Source: Agromyces luteolus (lineage in GTDB: Bacteria; Actinomycetota; Actinomycetes; Actinomycetales; Microbacteriaceae). From it: a stretch of DNA of 64,000 nt. Positions within the stretch are counted from its first letter, which is position 1. Every line of letters begins with the position of its first letter. A program made the translations under genes and the position numbers. Below, piece after piece: positions 8,551 through 16,244 of this stretch. The notes under the pieces are model-generated. The model was given only the letters and a program-made list of their open reading frames with translations, made no database searches and was not told the origin of the DNA. The DNA is taken from positions 62,001 to 126,000 of the forward strand of contig NZ_WODA01000026.1 in the NCBI RefSeq assembly GCF_009729855.1, in the 5' to 3' direction.

Positions 8551-9033
8551 ATGACCGATCCCGCGCCCGATCCTGACGACCGCGAGCGCCGCGACGGCCG
8601 GGGCGACCCTGCGAGCGGCGGCCCCGTCGACGGCCCGACCGGCCAGCCGCCGACGCCGTGGTTCGGCGACCAGTACGACGTCGGCGGACTCGGCATGGGG
8701 CGCCTGTTCGCGTGGGGCGCGGTGCTGCTCGGTGCGGGTGCGCTCGGCATCGCGCTGTTCGCGCCGCTCGAGGGGCAGGCGCTGCGCACCGTGTGGATCG
8801 CCGGCTTCGGGGCGGCCGCGATGTGGGTCGCCTGGATGGCGCCGTCGCGCTACCGTCGCGCGGGCGTGCGCGTGTCGTGGGCGGTGCCGCTCGCGACGGT
8901 GCTCGGCGCGCTCGCGATCGGCGTCGCGATCTACGCGTTCATCGTGATCGTCGCGGCGAGCGGCGGGGTGCAGCTCCCGGCGCCGTCGTACTGGTTCGGC
9001 ACCACCGAGCCCGCGCCCGGCGTGCCGACCTGA
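8551..9033 (+). CDS. Hypothetical three-helix membrane protein
   Basis: The 160-residue protein begins with about 45 residues rich in Asp, Pro and Gly, then shows hydrophobic segments near residues 54-72 (FAWGAVLLGAGALGIALF), 80-97 (VWIAGFGAAAMWVAWM) and 110-137 (VPLATVLGALAIGVAIYAFIV split), ending in a short exported or periplasmic tail. I recognise no family. The start is fixed by the leaderless -10 box directly upstream. It converges with the lipoprotein gene at 9076-9600. Confidence 0.7.
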   Translation: MTDPAPDPDDRERRDGRGDPASGGPVDGPTGQPPTPWFGDQYDVGGLGMGRLFAWGAVLLGAGALGIALFAPLEGQALRTVWIAGFGAAAMWVAWMAPSRYRRAGVRVSWAVPLATVLGALAIGVAIYAFIVIVAASGGVQLPAPSYWFGTTEPAPGVPT

Positions 9034-9075
9034 GCCGCGGCATCCGCCTCGATCGAAGCGGCACGGCCGCGCGCG

Positions 9076-9600
9076 TCAGGGTGTCGGCAGCGGCCGGTCG
9101 TATCCGTCGATGACGTCCCGGCCGCGGGCCACCACGCCGAAGAGCTCCCACCGCGGCTCGCCGATCGTCCCGCCGACGATGCAGTTGCTCGCACTCGAGT
9201 CGACGAGGTCGGCCGGCCGATTGCCGTCGTCGACCTCGATGTACACGAACCACAGCCCGTCGTCGCGGAGCAGCACGGTGGCGTCGGGGAACGGCGCGTG
9301 GTCGAGCAGCGCGAAGTCGCCCGGGTAGTAGGCGTAGGTCTGCGCACGGCAGAGCGCGTAGGCGTCGATCGCCTCGAGCGGCCGGTCGGCGTCGGCGCTG
9401 ATCGGCGCGTCGGATGCCGGCGGCATCTCGCTCGCCGTCGGCGACGGGGCCGGCGTGGTCGCCGCCGGCGGCTCGGTCGTGGCGGGCGCCACCGGGCCGC
9501 CCGGCGCGCAGCCGGCGAGGGCGAGGACGACGGCCGCGGCCATGATCGGTCCGGCGGTCACGCGGCGTCCGCGGCCGCGTCGGCGGTGGGTCGGGTCCAT
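9076..9600 (-). CDS. Putative lipoprotein
   Basis: The 174-residue protein has an Arg-rich N-terminus, a hydrophobic stretch and a lipobox LALAGC with the lipidated Cys31, so it should be anchored to the outer face of the membrane. A Pro/Thr/Ala-rich linker of about 40 residues precedes a globular part with paired cysteines (YALCRAQ and SNCIVGG). I recognise no family beyond actinobacterial lipoproteins. It is divergent from the methyltransferase gene. Confidence 0.75.
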   Translation of the reverse strand: MDPTHRRRGRGRRVTAGPIMAAAVVLALAGCAPGGPVAPATTEPPAATTPAPSPTASEMPPASDAPISADADRPLEAIDAYALCRAQTYAYYPGDFALLDHAPFPDATVLLRDDGLWFVYIEVDDGNRPADLVDSSASNCIVGGTIGEPRWELFGVVARGRDVIDGYDRPLPTP

Positions 9601-9696
9601 CCGGCGAGCGTATCCCCGGGCCCTCGCCGGCCGTCACAGGGCTCGCCCTGAGCCGGGCCTGTTGCCGCGCACGCGCGACGGGCGTAGAAACGGAGC

Positions 9697-10515
9697 ATGG
9701 TCGAGGCCGATGTCTGGCAGGACGGCAAGCCGTACGAACGATACGTCGGGCGCTGGAGTCGCCTCGTCGCGGCGAAGTTCGTCGACGTGCTCGACGCGGC
9801 TCCCGGCATCCGCTGGCTCGACGTCGGCTGCGGCACGGGCGCGCTCACCAGCGCCGTGATCGAGCGGTGGGCGCCGTCGTCGATCGTCGGCATCGACCCG
9901 TCCGAGGGGTTCCTGGCGACCGCGCGCGAGCGGCCCGACATCGCCGGACGGGACGAGGCCCGGTTCCTGGTCGGCGACGCGGAGCACCTGCCCATTCCGG
10001 ACGACAGTGCGGACGCCATCGTCTCCGGGCTCCTGCTGAACTTCCTGCCGGATGCCGCGGCCGCGGTCGCGGAGTTCACCCGGGTCGCCGCGCCCGGCGC
10101 GCTCGTCGCCGCCTACGTCTGGGACTACGCCGGGGAGATGCAGATGCTCCGGACGTTCTGGGACGTCGCCGTCGCGCTCGATCCGGAAGCCGCCGAGCTC
10201 GACGAGGGACGGCGGTTCGCACTCTGCCGGCCCGAGCCGCTGCGGCAGCTGTGGTCGCGAGCACCCGGGATGGACGTGGCCACCGTCCGCATCAAGTCGA
10301 TCGAGATCGGCATGACGTTCGCGGACTTCGACGACCTGTGGGACCCCTTCCTCGGCGGTCAGGGCCCGGCGCCCACCTACCTGCAGTCGATGACGGATGG
10401 CTCGCGCGCGGCGATCCGCGACCGGATGCGGGAGGAGACCTCCTTCGGCTGCCGGCCCGACGGCTCGATCATGCTGCGGGCGCGAGCCTGGGTGGTCGTC
10501 GGCCGGCTCGGCTGA
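9697..10515 (+). CDS. Class I SAM-dependent methyltransferase
   Basis: The 272-residue protein is a Rossmann-type methyltransferase (Methyltransf_11/25-like). Motif I LDVGCGTG is at residues 41-48, the acidic SAM-ribose contact is in VGIDPSEG, and VGDAEHLPIPDDSAD forms motifs II-III. The C-terminal half (TFADFDDLWDPFLGGQGP) resembles small-molecule methyltransferases; the substrate is unknown. A TAGAAA hexamer and CGGAG lie just before the ATG. Confidence 0.88.
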   Translation: MVEADVWQDGKPYERYVGRWSRLVAAKFVDVLDAAPGIRWLDVGCGTGALTSAVIERWAPSSIVGIDPSEGFLATARERPDIAGRDEARFLVGDAEHLPIPDDSADAIVSGLLLNFLPDAAAAVAEFTRVAAPGALVAAYVWDYAGEMQMLRTFWDVAVALDPEAAELDEGRRFALCRPEPLRQLWSRAPGMDVATVRIKSIEIGMTFADFDDLWDPFLGGQGPAPTYLQSMTDGSRAAIRDRMREETSFGCRPDGSIMLRARAWVVVGRLG

Positions 10516-10529
10516 GCGTCGCCCGGGGA

Positions 10530-11018
10530 TCAGGCCCAGAACCCGGCGTGGACCTCGACGGCTTCCGGAAGGTCGGCGGGTCCGACGACCTCGACCGGGC
10601 GGCCGCCGCGCGCGAACACCTCGCGCGAGGGCAGGCTGAGCGTCGGGACCCCCTCCTGCTCCGCGACGAGATCGCGGAGGCCCGCCTCGGACAGCGCGAA
10701 CACGACGCGGGGGATGCCGCTCCAGTAGATCGCGCCCGAGCACATCGCACACGGCTCGGTGCTCGTGTAGAGCGTCGCGGTCGCGAGTTCGGCCTCGTCG
10801 AGCGTCGCGGCCGCCTCGCGCACCACGTTGGTCTCGGCGTGCCCGGTCGGATCGCGCCGCGTCACCACCGTGTTCATGCCCTCCACGACGCGCCCGTCGG
10901 CGGTGACGACCACCGACCCGAACGGGTGGTCGCCGCGCTCGCGCGCCTGCCGGGCGAGCTCGACGCACCGCCGGAGCCGCGCCAGGTCGCCGTCGCTCAT
11001 GCCGTTTGTGCCGCTCAT
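10530..11018 (-). CDS. Nucleoside/nucleobase deaminase (CMP/dCMP-type zinc deaminase)
   Basis: The 162-residue protein is a cytidine-deaminase-fold enzyme close to guanine deaminase and TadA-like proteins. The zinc-binding HAE (His60, Glu62) and PCAMC (Cys90, Cys93) motifs are intact, with the second motif in TEPCAMCSGAIYW. It likely deaminates a free base or nucleoside, but the exact substrate cannot be read; the true tRNA TadA is normally found elsewhere. The first of two nearby Met codons has GGAGGAG 5 nt upstream and is chosen. Confidence 0.88.
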   Translation of the reverse strand: MSGTNGMSDGDLARLRRCVELARQARERGDHPFGSVVVTADGRVVEGMNTVVTRRDPTGHAETNVVREAAATLDEAELATATLYTSTEPCAMCSGAIYWSGIPRVVFALSEAGLRDLVAEQEGVPTLSLPSREVFARGGRPVEVVGPADLPEAVEVHAGFWA

Positions 11019-11107
11019 CCCGCTCCTCCTCCGTCGACGGATGCCTCCGGCCTCCCATTCTGCGCTCGTCCCTGTGGATGACGCCGTCTCGGCCGGCGCC
11101 GATCCCC

Positions 11108-11113
11108 TACCTT
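11108..11113 (+). promoter_or_regulatory. Leaderless-type -10 box (TACCTT)
   Basis: TACCTT lies 7 nt before the ATG at 11121 and argues against the alternative in-frame TTG at 11112. Confidence 0.55.
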
Positions 11114-11120
11114 GGACCGC

Positions 11121-11675
11121 ATGCCCCGCGCCCTCCCCCGCCTGGCCGCGCTCGCCATCACCGCCGCGATGCTGGGTCTCGCCGCGTGCGCCGCGCAGTC
11201 GCCCGAGCCGACGCCCGCCCCGACGACGGATGCCGCCGACGCCCCGCTCTTCGCGACCGACGAGGAGGCGCTGGCGGCGGCGGTCGCGGCGTACGAGGCG
11301 CATCTTGCTGCGACAGCCGGGATTCTCTCCGGCGAGCAACCCGTCGACGCCATACGAGAGGTTTCGTCACGCGAGTACGGCGAACAGCGTGTGTCGGAAC
11401 TCACAGCCTTCCTCGATTCGGGATTGCGGGCGAGCGGATCTATCGCGATCGACTCCACCTCATTGGTCGAGACGTATGTCGAGGACGATGGCACCGCGGT
11501 CTCGATATACGCGTGCCAAGACGTCTCCGGAACGACGTTGCTCAACGCCGACGGCAAGGATGTCACGCCCCCTGATCGCGACGAACGGGTCCCGCTAGTA
11601 CTGCAGTTTCGAGAGTCCAGCGGCGCACTGAAGGTGAGTGGAAATGAACTATGGTCTGGCGACGACTTCTGCTAG
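11121..11675 (+). CDS. Putative lipoprotein in a lower-GC segment
   Basis: This 184-residue protein has a classic lipoprotein signal: a basic start, a hydrophobic core and the lipobox LAAC with Cys23. The mature part has acidic helices (TDEEALAAAVAAYEAHLAA) and two cysteines (YACQD and GDDFC). I recognise no family. From about position 11300 on, codon use changes: CTA, ATA, AGA and TTG codons appear that are rare elsewhere in the window, so the 3' two thirds may be recently acquired. It overlaps the next gene by 25 nt, so the two form an operon. Confidence 0.72.
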   Translation: MPRALPRLAALAITAAMLGLAACAAQSPEPTPAPTTDAADAPLFATDEEALAAAVAAYEAHLAATAGILSGEQPVDAIREVSSREYGEQRVSELTAFLDSGLRASGSIAIDSTSLVETYVEDDGTAVSIYACQDVSGTTLLNADGKDVTPPDRDERVPLVLQFRESSGALKVSGNELWSGDDFC

Positions 11676-12475
11676 CAACGGCGATAAGCGCATCAGCAGT
11701 GGTGGCGGCTGGATCGTCCGGCTGCCCTGCAGACCTTCAGCTCGCAGGCTTATGCGACCTCCGACTTGACCCATCAGTGTCAGACGATCTCGTGCAGATC
11801 GAGGCAGAACTCTCAGAGATGAGTGAGCGAGCCGGCAATCCAACCGCGGACTTGACCAGCGACGCGACCGACGGTTCTACTCTCGTCCCTTCCCGCCCCA
11901 CCGCGCCCCCGCGCGACGTGTGCAACCCCGAGAATCCCACGGTGTGCGCGTTCGAGGGCGCCGAACCCGAACCGCCCGCTCCCGGCGAGCCGACGGTCAC
12001 GCTGCGCGACATCGCGTCGTTCCGGCCGAGCGTGCCGTCCGGCGAGATGCAGCCGGCCGGATGGGCGGTCGTCGGGCTCCCGGCGAACTTCATCGGACAG
12101 GGCTCGGTCGAGACCCGGTCCGGCAGCCTGCTCGGGCGTCCCGCCGAGGTCAGGTTCCACCCCGTCGCCTACCGGTGGACGCATTCCGACGGCGCCGTCG
12201 TCCACGCCACCGACCCCGGCGCGACCTGGGACGAGCTCGGCGTCGCGGAGTTCACCGCGACGCCGACGAGTCGCACGTACACGGCATCCGGCCGGTACAC
12301 GGTCGACCCGACCGTCGTGTACGTCGCGGAGTACCGCTTCGACGGGTCTGCCTGGCGGTGGATCGACGGCACGCTCAGCCTGGCCGCGCCGCGGATGGAC
12401 GTGCTCGTGGGCGAGTTCGACACGGTCCTCGTCACCGGCGACTGCACGGCGATCCCCGACGGCCCCGGCTGCTGA
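11651..12475 (+). CDS. Secreted hypothetical protein with mosaic base composition
   Basis: The 274-residue product has an N-terminal signal sequence (RRLLLATAISASAVVAAG) and six or more cysteines, two of them close together near the N-terminus (SGCPADLQLAGLCDLR). The C-terminal half (VAYRWTHSDGA ... YVAEYRFDGSAWRWIDGTL) is the beta-sandwich-like region often seen in Microbacteriaceae secreted proteins. The first about 80 codons are low-GC and the rest is typical high-GC, with the switch near 11890, so the gene looks chimeric. Its start lies inside the preceding lipoprotein gene. Confidence 0.7.
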   Translation: MVWRRLLLATAISASAVVAAGSSGCPADLQLAGLCDLRLDPSVSDDLVQIEAELSEMSERAGNPTADLTSDATDGSTLVPSRPTAPPRDVCNPENPTVCAFEGAEPEPPAPGEPTVTLRDIASFRPSVPSGEMQPAGWAVVGLPANFIGQGSVETRSGSLLGRPAEVRFHPVAYRWTHSDGAVVHATDPGATWDELGVAEFTATPTSRTYTASGRYTVDPTVVYVAEYRFDGSAWRWIDGTLSLAAPRMDVLVGEFDTVLVTGDCTAIPDGPGC

Positions 12476-12509
12476 CCCGGGCGCGGGGAGGCGTCTTTCC
12501 CCGGACCTC

Positions 12510-12525
12510 CGGTACTTCGGTACCG
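12510..12525. terminator. UUCG-tetraloop hairpin, single copy
   Basis: CGGTAC-TTCG-GTACCG forms a perfect 6-bp stem closed by a TTCG loop, one of the most stable RNA tetraloops. It sits between two convergent genes (stops at 12475 and 12595), fitting a terminator. The 19-nt sequence cggtacttcggtaccgagt is identical to the last unit of the four-copy array at 30404-30490. Confidence 0.5.
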
Positions 12526-12594
12526 AGTGTCAGCGCGGGACTCACCCACCCTTTCAACCACGCGACCGCCGACGCGGCGAGCGTCCCCGACGCG

Positions 12595-13560
12595 CTACGC
12601 TCGTGGCGCCCGGTCGAGTGAGGCGAGCGCGCGCGGCACCGACCCGCCGAGGTTCCACTCCTCCGCCAGGTCCTCGAGCGTCTCGCGGCGAGCCCCGGTG
12701 ACCGGCGCGAGCCGAGCACCGAGTTCCTCCGCCGACGGCAGGTCGAGGTCCCGCACCACGTTGACCACGGTCGGGGCGACGGCGAGGTACTCGTGCGCGC
12801 CCGTGAGCTTCGCGCGCATCGAGGCCGACATCGTCGCGGGCGCGGCGGCCGCGGCATCCGGATCACCCGAGGCCACCGCGAGCATCGCGTCGAGCGAGCC
12901 GAAGTCGCCGAGCAGCCCCGCCGCGGTCTTCTCGCCGATGCCCGCGACGCCCGGCAGCCCGTCGGACGAGTCGCCTCGGAGCGTCGCGAAGTCGGCGTAC
13001 TGCGACGCCTCGATGCCGTACTTCGCGACCACCCACTCGTTGTCGACCAGCTCCAGCCGATTCATGCCGCGCGCCGTGTAGATGATCCGGACTCCGCGAT
13101 CGTCGTCGACGAGCTGGAACAGGTCGCGATCGCCGGAGACGACGTCGACCGGCATGGTCGCCTGTGTCGCGAGCGAGCCGATCACGTCGTCGGCCTCGTG
13201 CGCGGCGACGCCGACGATCGGGATGCCGAGCAGGCCGAGCGTCTCGCGGATCATCGGCAGCTGCGCCTCGAGCGGGTCGGGCACCTCCTCTATGTCGGGA
13301 CCGGCCGGCACGACCAGCTCGACGCGGTGCGCCTTGTAGCTCGGGATGAGCTCGACGCGCCAGTGCGGACGCCAGTCGTCGTCCCAGCAGGCGACGAGGT
13401 GCGTCGGCTCGAACTCGGCCACCAGCCGGGCGATCATGTCGAGCAGACCCCGCACCGCGTTCACGGATGTCCCGTCGGCGCGCTTCAGCGAGTCGGGCAC
13501 GCCGTAGAACGCCCGGAAGTACAGCGACGCGGTATCGAGGAGCATGAGTCGATCGGCCAT
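12595..13560 (-). CDS. 5'-3' exonuclease (PIN/FEN-like, PolA N-domain homologue)
   Basis: The 321-residue stand-alone enzyme corresponds to the N-terminal 5' nuclease domain of DNA polymerase I. The metal-binding acidic residues are visible in LMLLDTASLYFRAFYG, ACWDDDW, AHEADDVIGSLA and SGDRDLFQLVDD. The helix-hairpin-helix DNA-binding motif is LRGDSSDGLPGVAGIGEKTA split over residues about 200-220. Such proteins process flaps or RNA primers, in addition to polA. The ATG opens the fold directly (MADRLMLLDTAS), so the start is secure. Confidence 0.93.
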   Translation of the reverse strand: MADRLMLLDTASLYFRAFYGVPDSLKRADGTSVNAVRGLLDMIARLVAEFEPTHLVACWDDDWRPHWRVELIPSYKAHRVELVVPAGPDIEEVPDPLEAQLPMIRETLGLLGIPIVGVAAHEADDVIGSLATQATMPVDVVSGDRDLFQLVDDDRGVRIIYTARGMNRLELVDNEWVVAKYGIEASQYADFATLRGDSSDGLPGVAGIGEKTAAGLLGDFGSLDAMLAVASGDPDAAAAAPATMSASMRAKLTGAHEYLAVAPTVVNVVRDLDLPSAEELGARLAPVTGARRETLEDLAEEWNLGGSVPRALASLDRAPRA

Positions 13561-13862
13561 GCGCCGATCCTCCCACCACCGGGTGACGGGCGTGGGGTCT
13601 CGATACGCCGCTGCGCGGCTACTCGACCACCGGAGGGAGACACTGCGCGGCTACTCGACCACCGGAGGGGAGGCACTGCGCGGCTACTCGACCACCGGAG
13701 GGGGCTCCCGCGGCGCTCACAGCGAACCCACAGCGGGCGGGCGCATCCTGCGGAACATCGGCCGCCCCTCGATGGTTCTTCCTCATGGACGCAGACGTAA
13801 CCGGCCCAGCCGGTGTCATGGTCCGGGCGGCCCAGCCGGTGCCGCCAGGAGAAGGAGCAACC
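13561..13862. other. Gene-free stretch holding a repeat cluster
   Basis: This 302-nt gap between the divergent exonuclease and msrB genes holds the three-copy family repeat at 13594-13698, two copies of GGCCCAGCCGGTG (about 13803 and 13830) and the msrB ribosome site. I see no coding sequence in it. Confidence 0.7.
13594..13698. repeat. Microbacteriaceae-type dispersed repeat, three tandem copies
   Basis: After GGGGTCTCGATACGCCG (13594-13610), a 23-nt unit containing GCGCGGCTACTCGACCACC is repeated at 13611, 13643 and 13676 (periods 32 and 33 nt), each followed by AGGGAG- or AGGGG-type linker. Read on the other strand it is GGTGGTCGAGTAGC...GTATCGAGACC, the same framework as the elements at 20915-21030 and 32905-33002. 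Confidence 0.85.
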
Positions 13863-14333
13863 GTGTCACACGACTACCGCAGGACTCCCGAGGCGGTCGA
13901 CCGCCTCACCCCGCTGCAGCGCAAGGTCACGCAGGACGACGCGACCGAGCCGGCGTTCCGCAACGAGTACTGGAACAACCACGAGCCGGGCCTCTACGTC
14001 GACGTCGTCTCGGGGCAGCCGCTGTTCGCGAGCGTGCACAAGTACGACAGCCGTTCGGGCTGGCCGAGCTTCACCCGTCCGATCGACCAGACGGCCGTCA
14101 CCGAGCATGTCGACCGCTCGTTCTTCATGAAGCGCGTCGAGGTGCGCTCGGCGGGCGCCGACAGCCACCTCGGCCACGTCTTCGACGACGGGCCGACGGA
14201 TGCCGGGGGCCTCCGCTACTGCATCAACTCCGCCGCACTGCGCTTCGTCCACCTCGACGACCTCGAGGCTGAGGGCTACGGCGAGTACCTCATCCTGTTC
14301 AGCACGACCACCACCACCGAGGAGACCGCATGA
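13863..14333 (+). CDS. msrB: Peptide-methionine (R)-S-oxide reductase MsrB
   Basis: This 156-residue cytoplasmic enzyme reduces methionine-R-sulfoxide in oxidised proteins. The fold markers GWPSF (residues 66-70) and [10 protein letters not shown] are present, and the catalytic Cys120 lies in YCINSAAL. It is the only cysteine in the protein: the two CxxC zinc pairs of classical MsrB are absent, as is any resolving cysteine. The GTG start is supported by a near-perfect AGGAGAAGGAG ribosome site; an upstream in-frame ATG has none. Its stop overlaps the msrA start (ATGA), so the two are translationally coupled. Confidence 0.95.
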   Translation: MSHDYRRTPEAVDRLTPLQRKVTQDDATEPAFRNEYWNNHEPGLYVDVVSGQPLFASVHKYDSRSGWPSFTRPIDQTAVTEHVDRSFFMKRVEVRSAGADSHLGHVFDDGPTDAGGLRYCINSAALRFVHLDDLEAEGYGEYLILFSTTTTTEETA

Positions 14334-14905
14334 CCACCCCAGGCGCCATCACCACCGTCCCCGGAGCCGAGACCGCGGTCCTCGCGGGCGGCTGTTTCTG
14401 GGGCATGGAGGACCTCGTCCGCAAGCTGCCCGGCGTGATCGACACGCGCGTGGGCTACAGCGGCGGCGACGTCGAGAACGCGACGTACCGCAACCACGGC
14501 TCGCACGCCGAGGCGCTCGAGGTCGTGTTCGACCCGGCGAAGATGAGCTACCGCGAACTGCTGGAGTTCTTCTTCCAGATCCACGACCCGAGCACGAAGA
14601 ACCGCCAGGGCAACGACGTCGGCACGAGCTACCGCTCGGCGATCTTCCCGACGAGCGACGCCCAGTACGACACGGCGATCGACACCATCGCCGACGTCGA
14701 CGCCTCCGGCATCTGGCCGGGCCCGGTCGTCACCGAGGTCGCGCCCGCCGGCGCGTTCTGGGAGGCCGAGCCCGAGCACCAGGACTACCTGCAGCGCATC
14801 CCGTGGGGCTACACCTGCCACTTCGTCCGGCCCGGATGGCGCCTGCCGAAGCGCGACACGTCCGCCTCGGAGTCGACCGGCACCGAGTCGGCCGCCGCGA
14901 GCTGA
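14330..14905 (+). CDS. msrA: Peptide-methionine (S)-S-oxide reductase MsrA
   Basis: The 191-residue enzyme reduces methionine-S-sulfoxide, complementing MsrB. The catalytic motif GGCFWG places the nucleophile at Cys22; [19 protein letters not shown], split over about residues 85-103, is the substrate pocket. A second cysteine (GYTCHF) near residue 163 can act as resolver. The gene is coupled to msrB by a 4-nt overlap, so both stereoisomers are handled by one transcript. Confidence 0.97.
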   Translation: MTTPGAITTVPGAETAVLAGGCFWGMEDLVRKLPGVIDTRVGYSGGDVENATYRNHGSHAEALEVVFDPAKMSYRELLEFFFQIHDPSTKNRQGNDVGTSYRSAIFPTSDAQYDTAIDTIADVDASGIWPGPVVTEVAPAGAFWEAEPEHQDYLQRIPWGYTCHFVRPGWRLPKRDTSASESTGTESAAAS

Positions 14906-14937
14906 CCCGCTCGCGCCAACCGGCCGGCGCTGCGAAC

Positions 14938-14967
14938 GGGCGTGTCCGTCACCCGACGGGCACGCCC
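14938..14967. terminator. Bidirectional terminator hairpin
   Basis: A 13-bp stem with one G-U wobble (GGGCGTGTCCGTC / GACGGGCACGCCC, loop of 4 nt) lies between the convergent msrA and flavin monooxygenase genes and covers the latter's stop codon. There is no U-tract, as is common in high-GC actinobacteria. Confidence 0.6.
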
Positions 14968-16151
14968 TTCGCGTTCCAGTCGACGCGGAACTCGTAGAGG
15001 TCGTCGTTGCGGTGATCCTCCATCGCGCGACCGAGGAAGCGCGGCAGCATCGCGTCGCGCACCGCGATCCCGAGCCGGGAGCGCGTGACGCGCTTGTTGC
15101 GGTCGACCGCCCGGGCGTACCCGACGATCCGCTCGACGCGCGGCCGGCGCATCCGCTCGAACGCCGCGAACGCCGCCCCGTGGTCGGGGGCGTCGCGCAG
15201 TGCGCGGGCGAGCGTGATCGCGTCCTCGAGTGCGAGGGACGCGCCCTGCCCGGCACTCGGGCTGGTGGCGTGCACCGCGTCGCCGAGCGCGACCACGCGG
15301 TCGCGGTACCAGTGCGGGACGTGCGGCAGCGCGTGGATCGGGTGGGCGGACACGGGCCCGACGGTGCTCGCGACCAGGTCGGGCACGGGGAAGGGGTCGT
15401 CGCGGTGCAGCTCGGCGAGGTCCGCGAGCCACCGGTCCGACGGGATCGCCGCGAGCGCGCGCCGGTCTGGCTCGGGTCGCGTGAGGTTCGCGAACCAGAG
15501 CGCCGTGCCGTCGTCGCGGACGAGGTAGCCGAAGAACGCGCGCGCGCCGAAGACCATGACCCGCGTCTCGTGGGTCGGGGCCAGCCCCGGGACCCGGGCG
15601 AACCCGCCGAGTCCGACGAGCCCGGTGTACGTGGGCGCCGGCGCGCCGGGGTCGATCCAGGTCCGGGTGAGCGAACCGATCCCGTCGGCGCCGATGAGCA
15701 CGTCGGCGTGGAGCTCGCGCCCGTCGGCGAGCGTCGCGATCGCGGCATCCGTCGACGAGCGGATGCCGGTGACGCGCACGCCGTCCTCGATGGGGATGCC
15801 GGCGCGCGCCGCGCCGTCTCGCAGCACGGCGTGCAGGTGGGCCCGCCGCACGATCACGCCGCCGCGCGCGAGGTCGCCCGCCGGACCGTTCGGGACCACG
15901 CCGAGCTCGCGCCCGCGACCGCTCAGCATGACCATCCGACCGGCCCGGTGCCCGTCGGCGACGAGGGCGTCGCGGAGCCCGAGCTGCGCGAGCACGTCGA
16001 GCCCGTTCGAGGCGACGTTGAGGAAGGCGCCTCCGTGCCGGCCGGGGGTCGGTGCCGCCTCGACGACCCGGACCTCCCATCCGGCACGCGCGAGGAACAT
16101 CGCGACGGCGGGCCCGGCGACTCCGCCGCCGACGACGAGGGCGGTGGGCAT
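14949..16151 (-). CDS. FAD-dependent monooxygenase (PHBH-like)
   Basis: The 400-residue enzyme is a group A flavoprotein hydroxylase. The FAD ADP-binding motif VGGGVAGPA is at residues 6-14, the ribose-binding GDAVHATSPSAGQGAS lies near 290, and the DG motif (LIGADGIGSLTR) is near 155. Such enzymes hydroxylate aromatics or other small molecules with NAD(P)H and oxygen, often in detoxification or degradation. The ATG has GGAGGAGG upstream. It is divergently transcribed from a MarR regulator across a 93-nt region with stacked palindromes, so MarR-controlled induction by a small aromatic compound is the natural inference. Confidence 0.9.
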   Translation of the reverse strand: MPTALVVGGGVAGPAVAMFLARAGWEVRVVEAAPTPGRHGGAFLNVASNGLDVLAQLGLRDALVADGHRAGRMVMLSGRGRELGVVPNGPAGDLARGGVIVRRAHLHAVLRDGAARAGIPIEDGVRVTGIRSSTDAAIATLADGRELHADVLIGADGIGSLTRTWIDPGAPAPTYTGLVGLGGFARVPGLAPTHETRVMVFGARAFFGYLVRDDGTALWFANLTRPEPDRRALAAIPSDRWLADLAELHRDDPFPVPDLVASTVGPVSAHPIHALPHVPHWYRDRVVALGDAVHATSPSAGQGASLALEDAITLARALRDAPDHGAAFAAFERMRRPRVERIVGYARAVDRNKRVTRSRLGIAVRDAMLPRFLGRAMEDHRNDDLYEFRVDWNAKGVPVG

Positions 16152-16198
16152 GGCATCCTCCTCCCGCCCGCGAGCGGACGATAGACTGTGGACTGAAC

Positions 16199-16240
16199 CG
16201 AGAGTCTCGATGAGAGAGTCTCTCTGATTTCGAGAGAATA
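16199..16240. promoter_or_regulatory. Stacked palindromes, likely MarR operators
   Basis: Three related sites follow one another: CGAGAGTCTCG (16199-16209), AGAGAGTCTCTCT (16213-16225) and the half-site TTTCGAGAGAA (16228-16238). The first two are perfect around a central base. They lie between the divergent monooxygenase and MarR genes and probably overlap both promoters, giving autoregulation and repression of the monooxygenase. Confidence 0.7.
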
Positions 16241-16244
16241 ACGG

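Noticed and set aside
11112-11120. TTG at 11112 as start of the lipoprotein.
   Set aside because: The TACCTT -10 box overlaps it, and the ATG at 11121 gives a normal lipoprotein signal.
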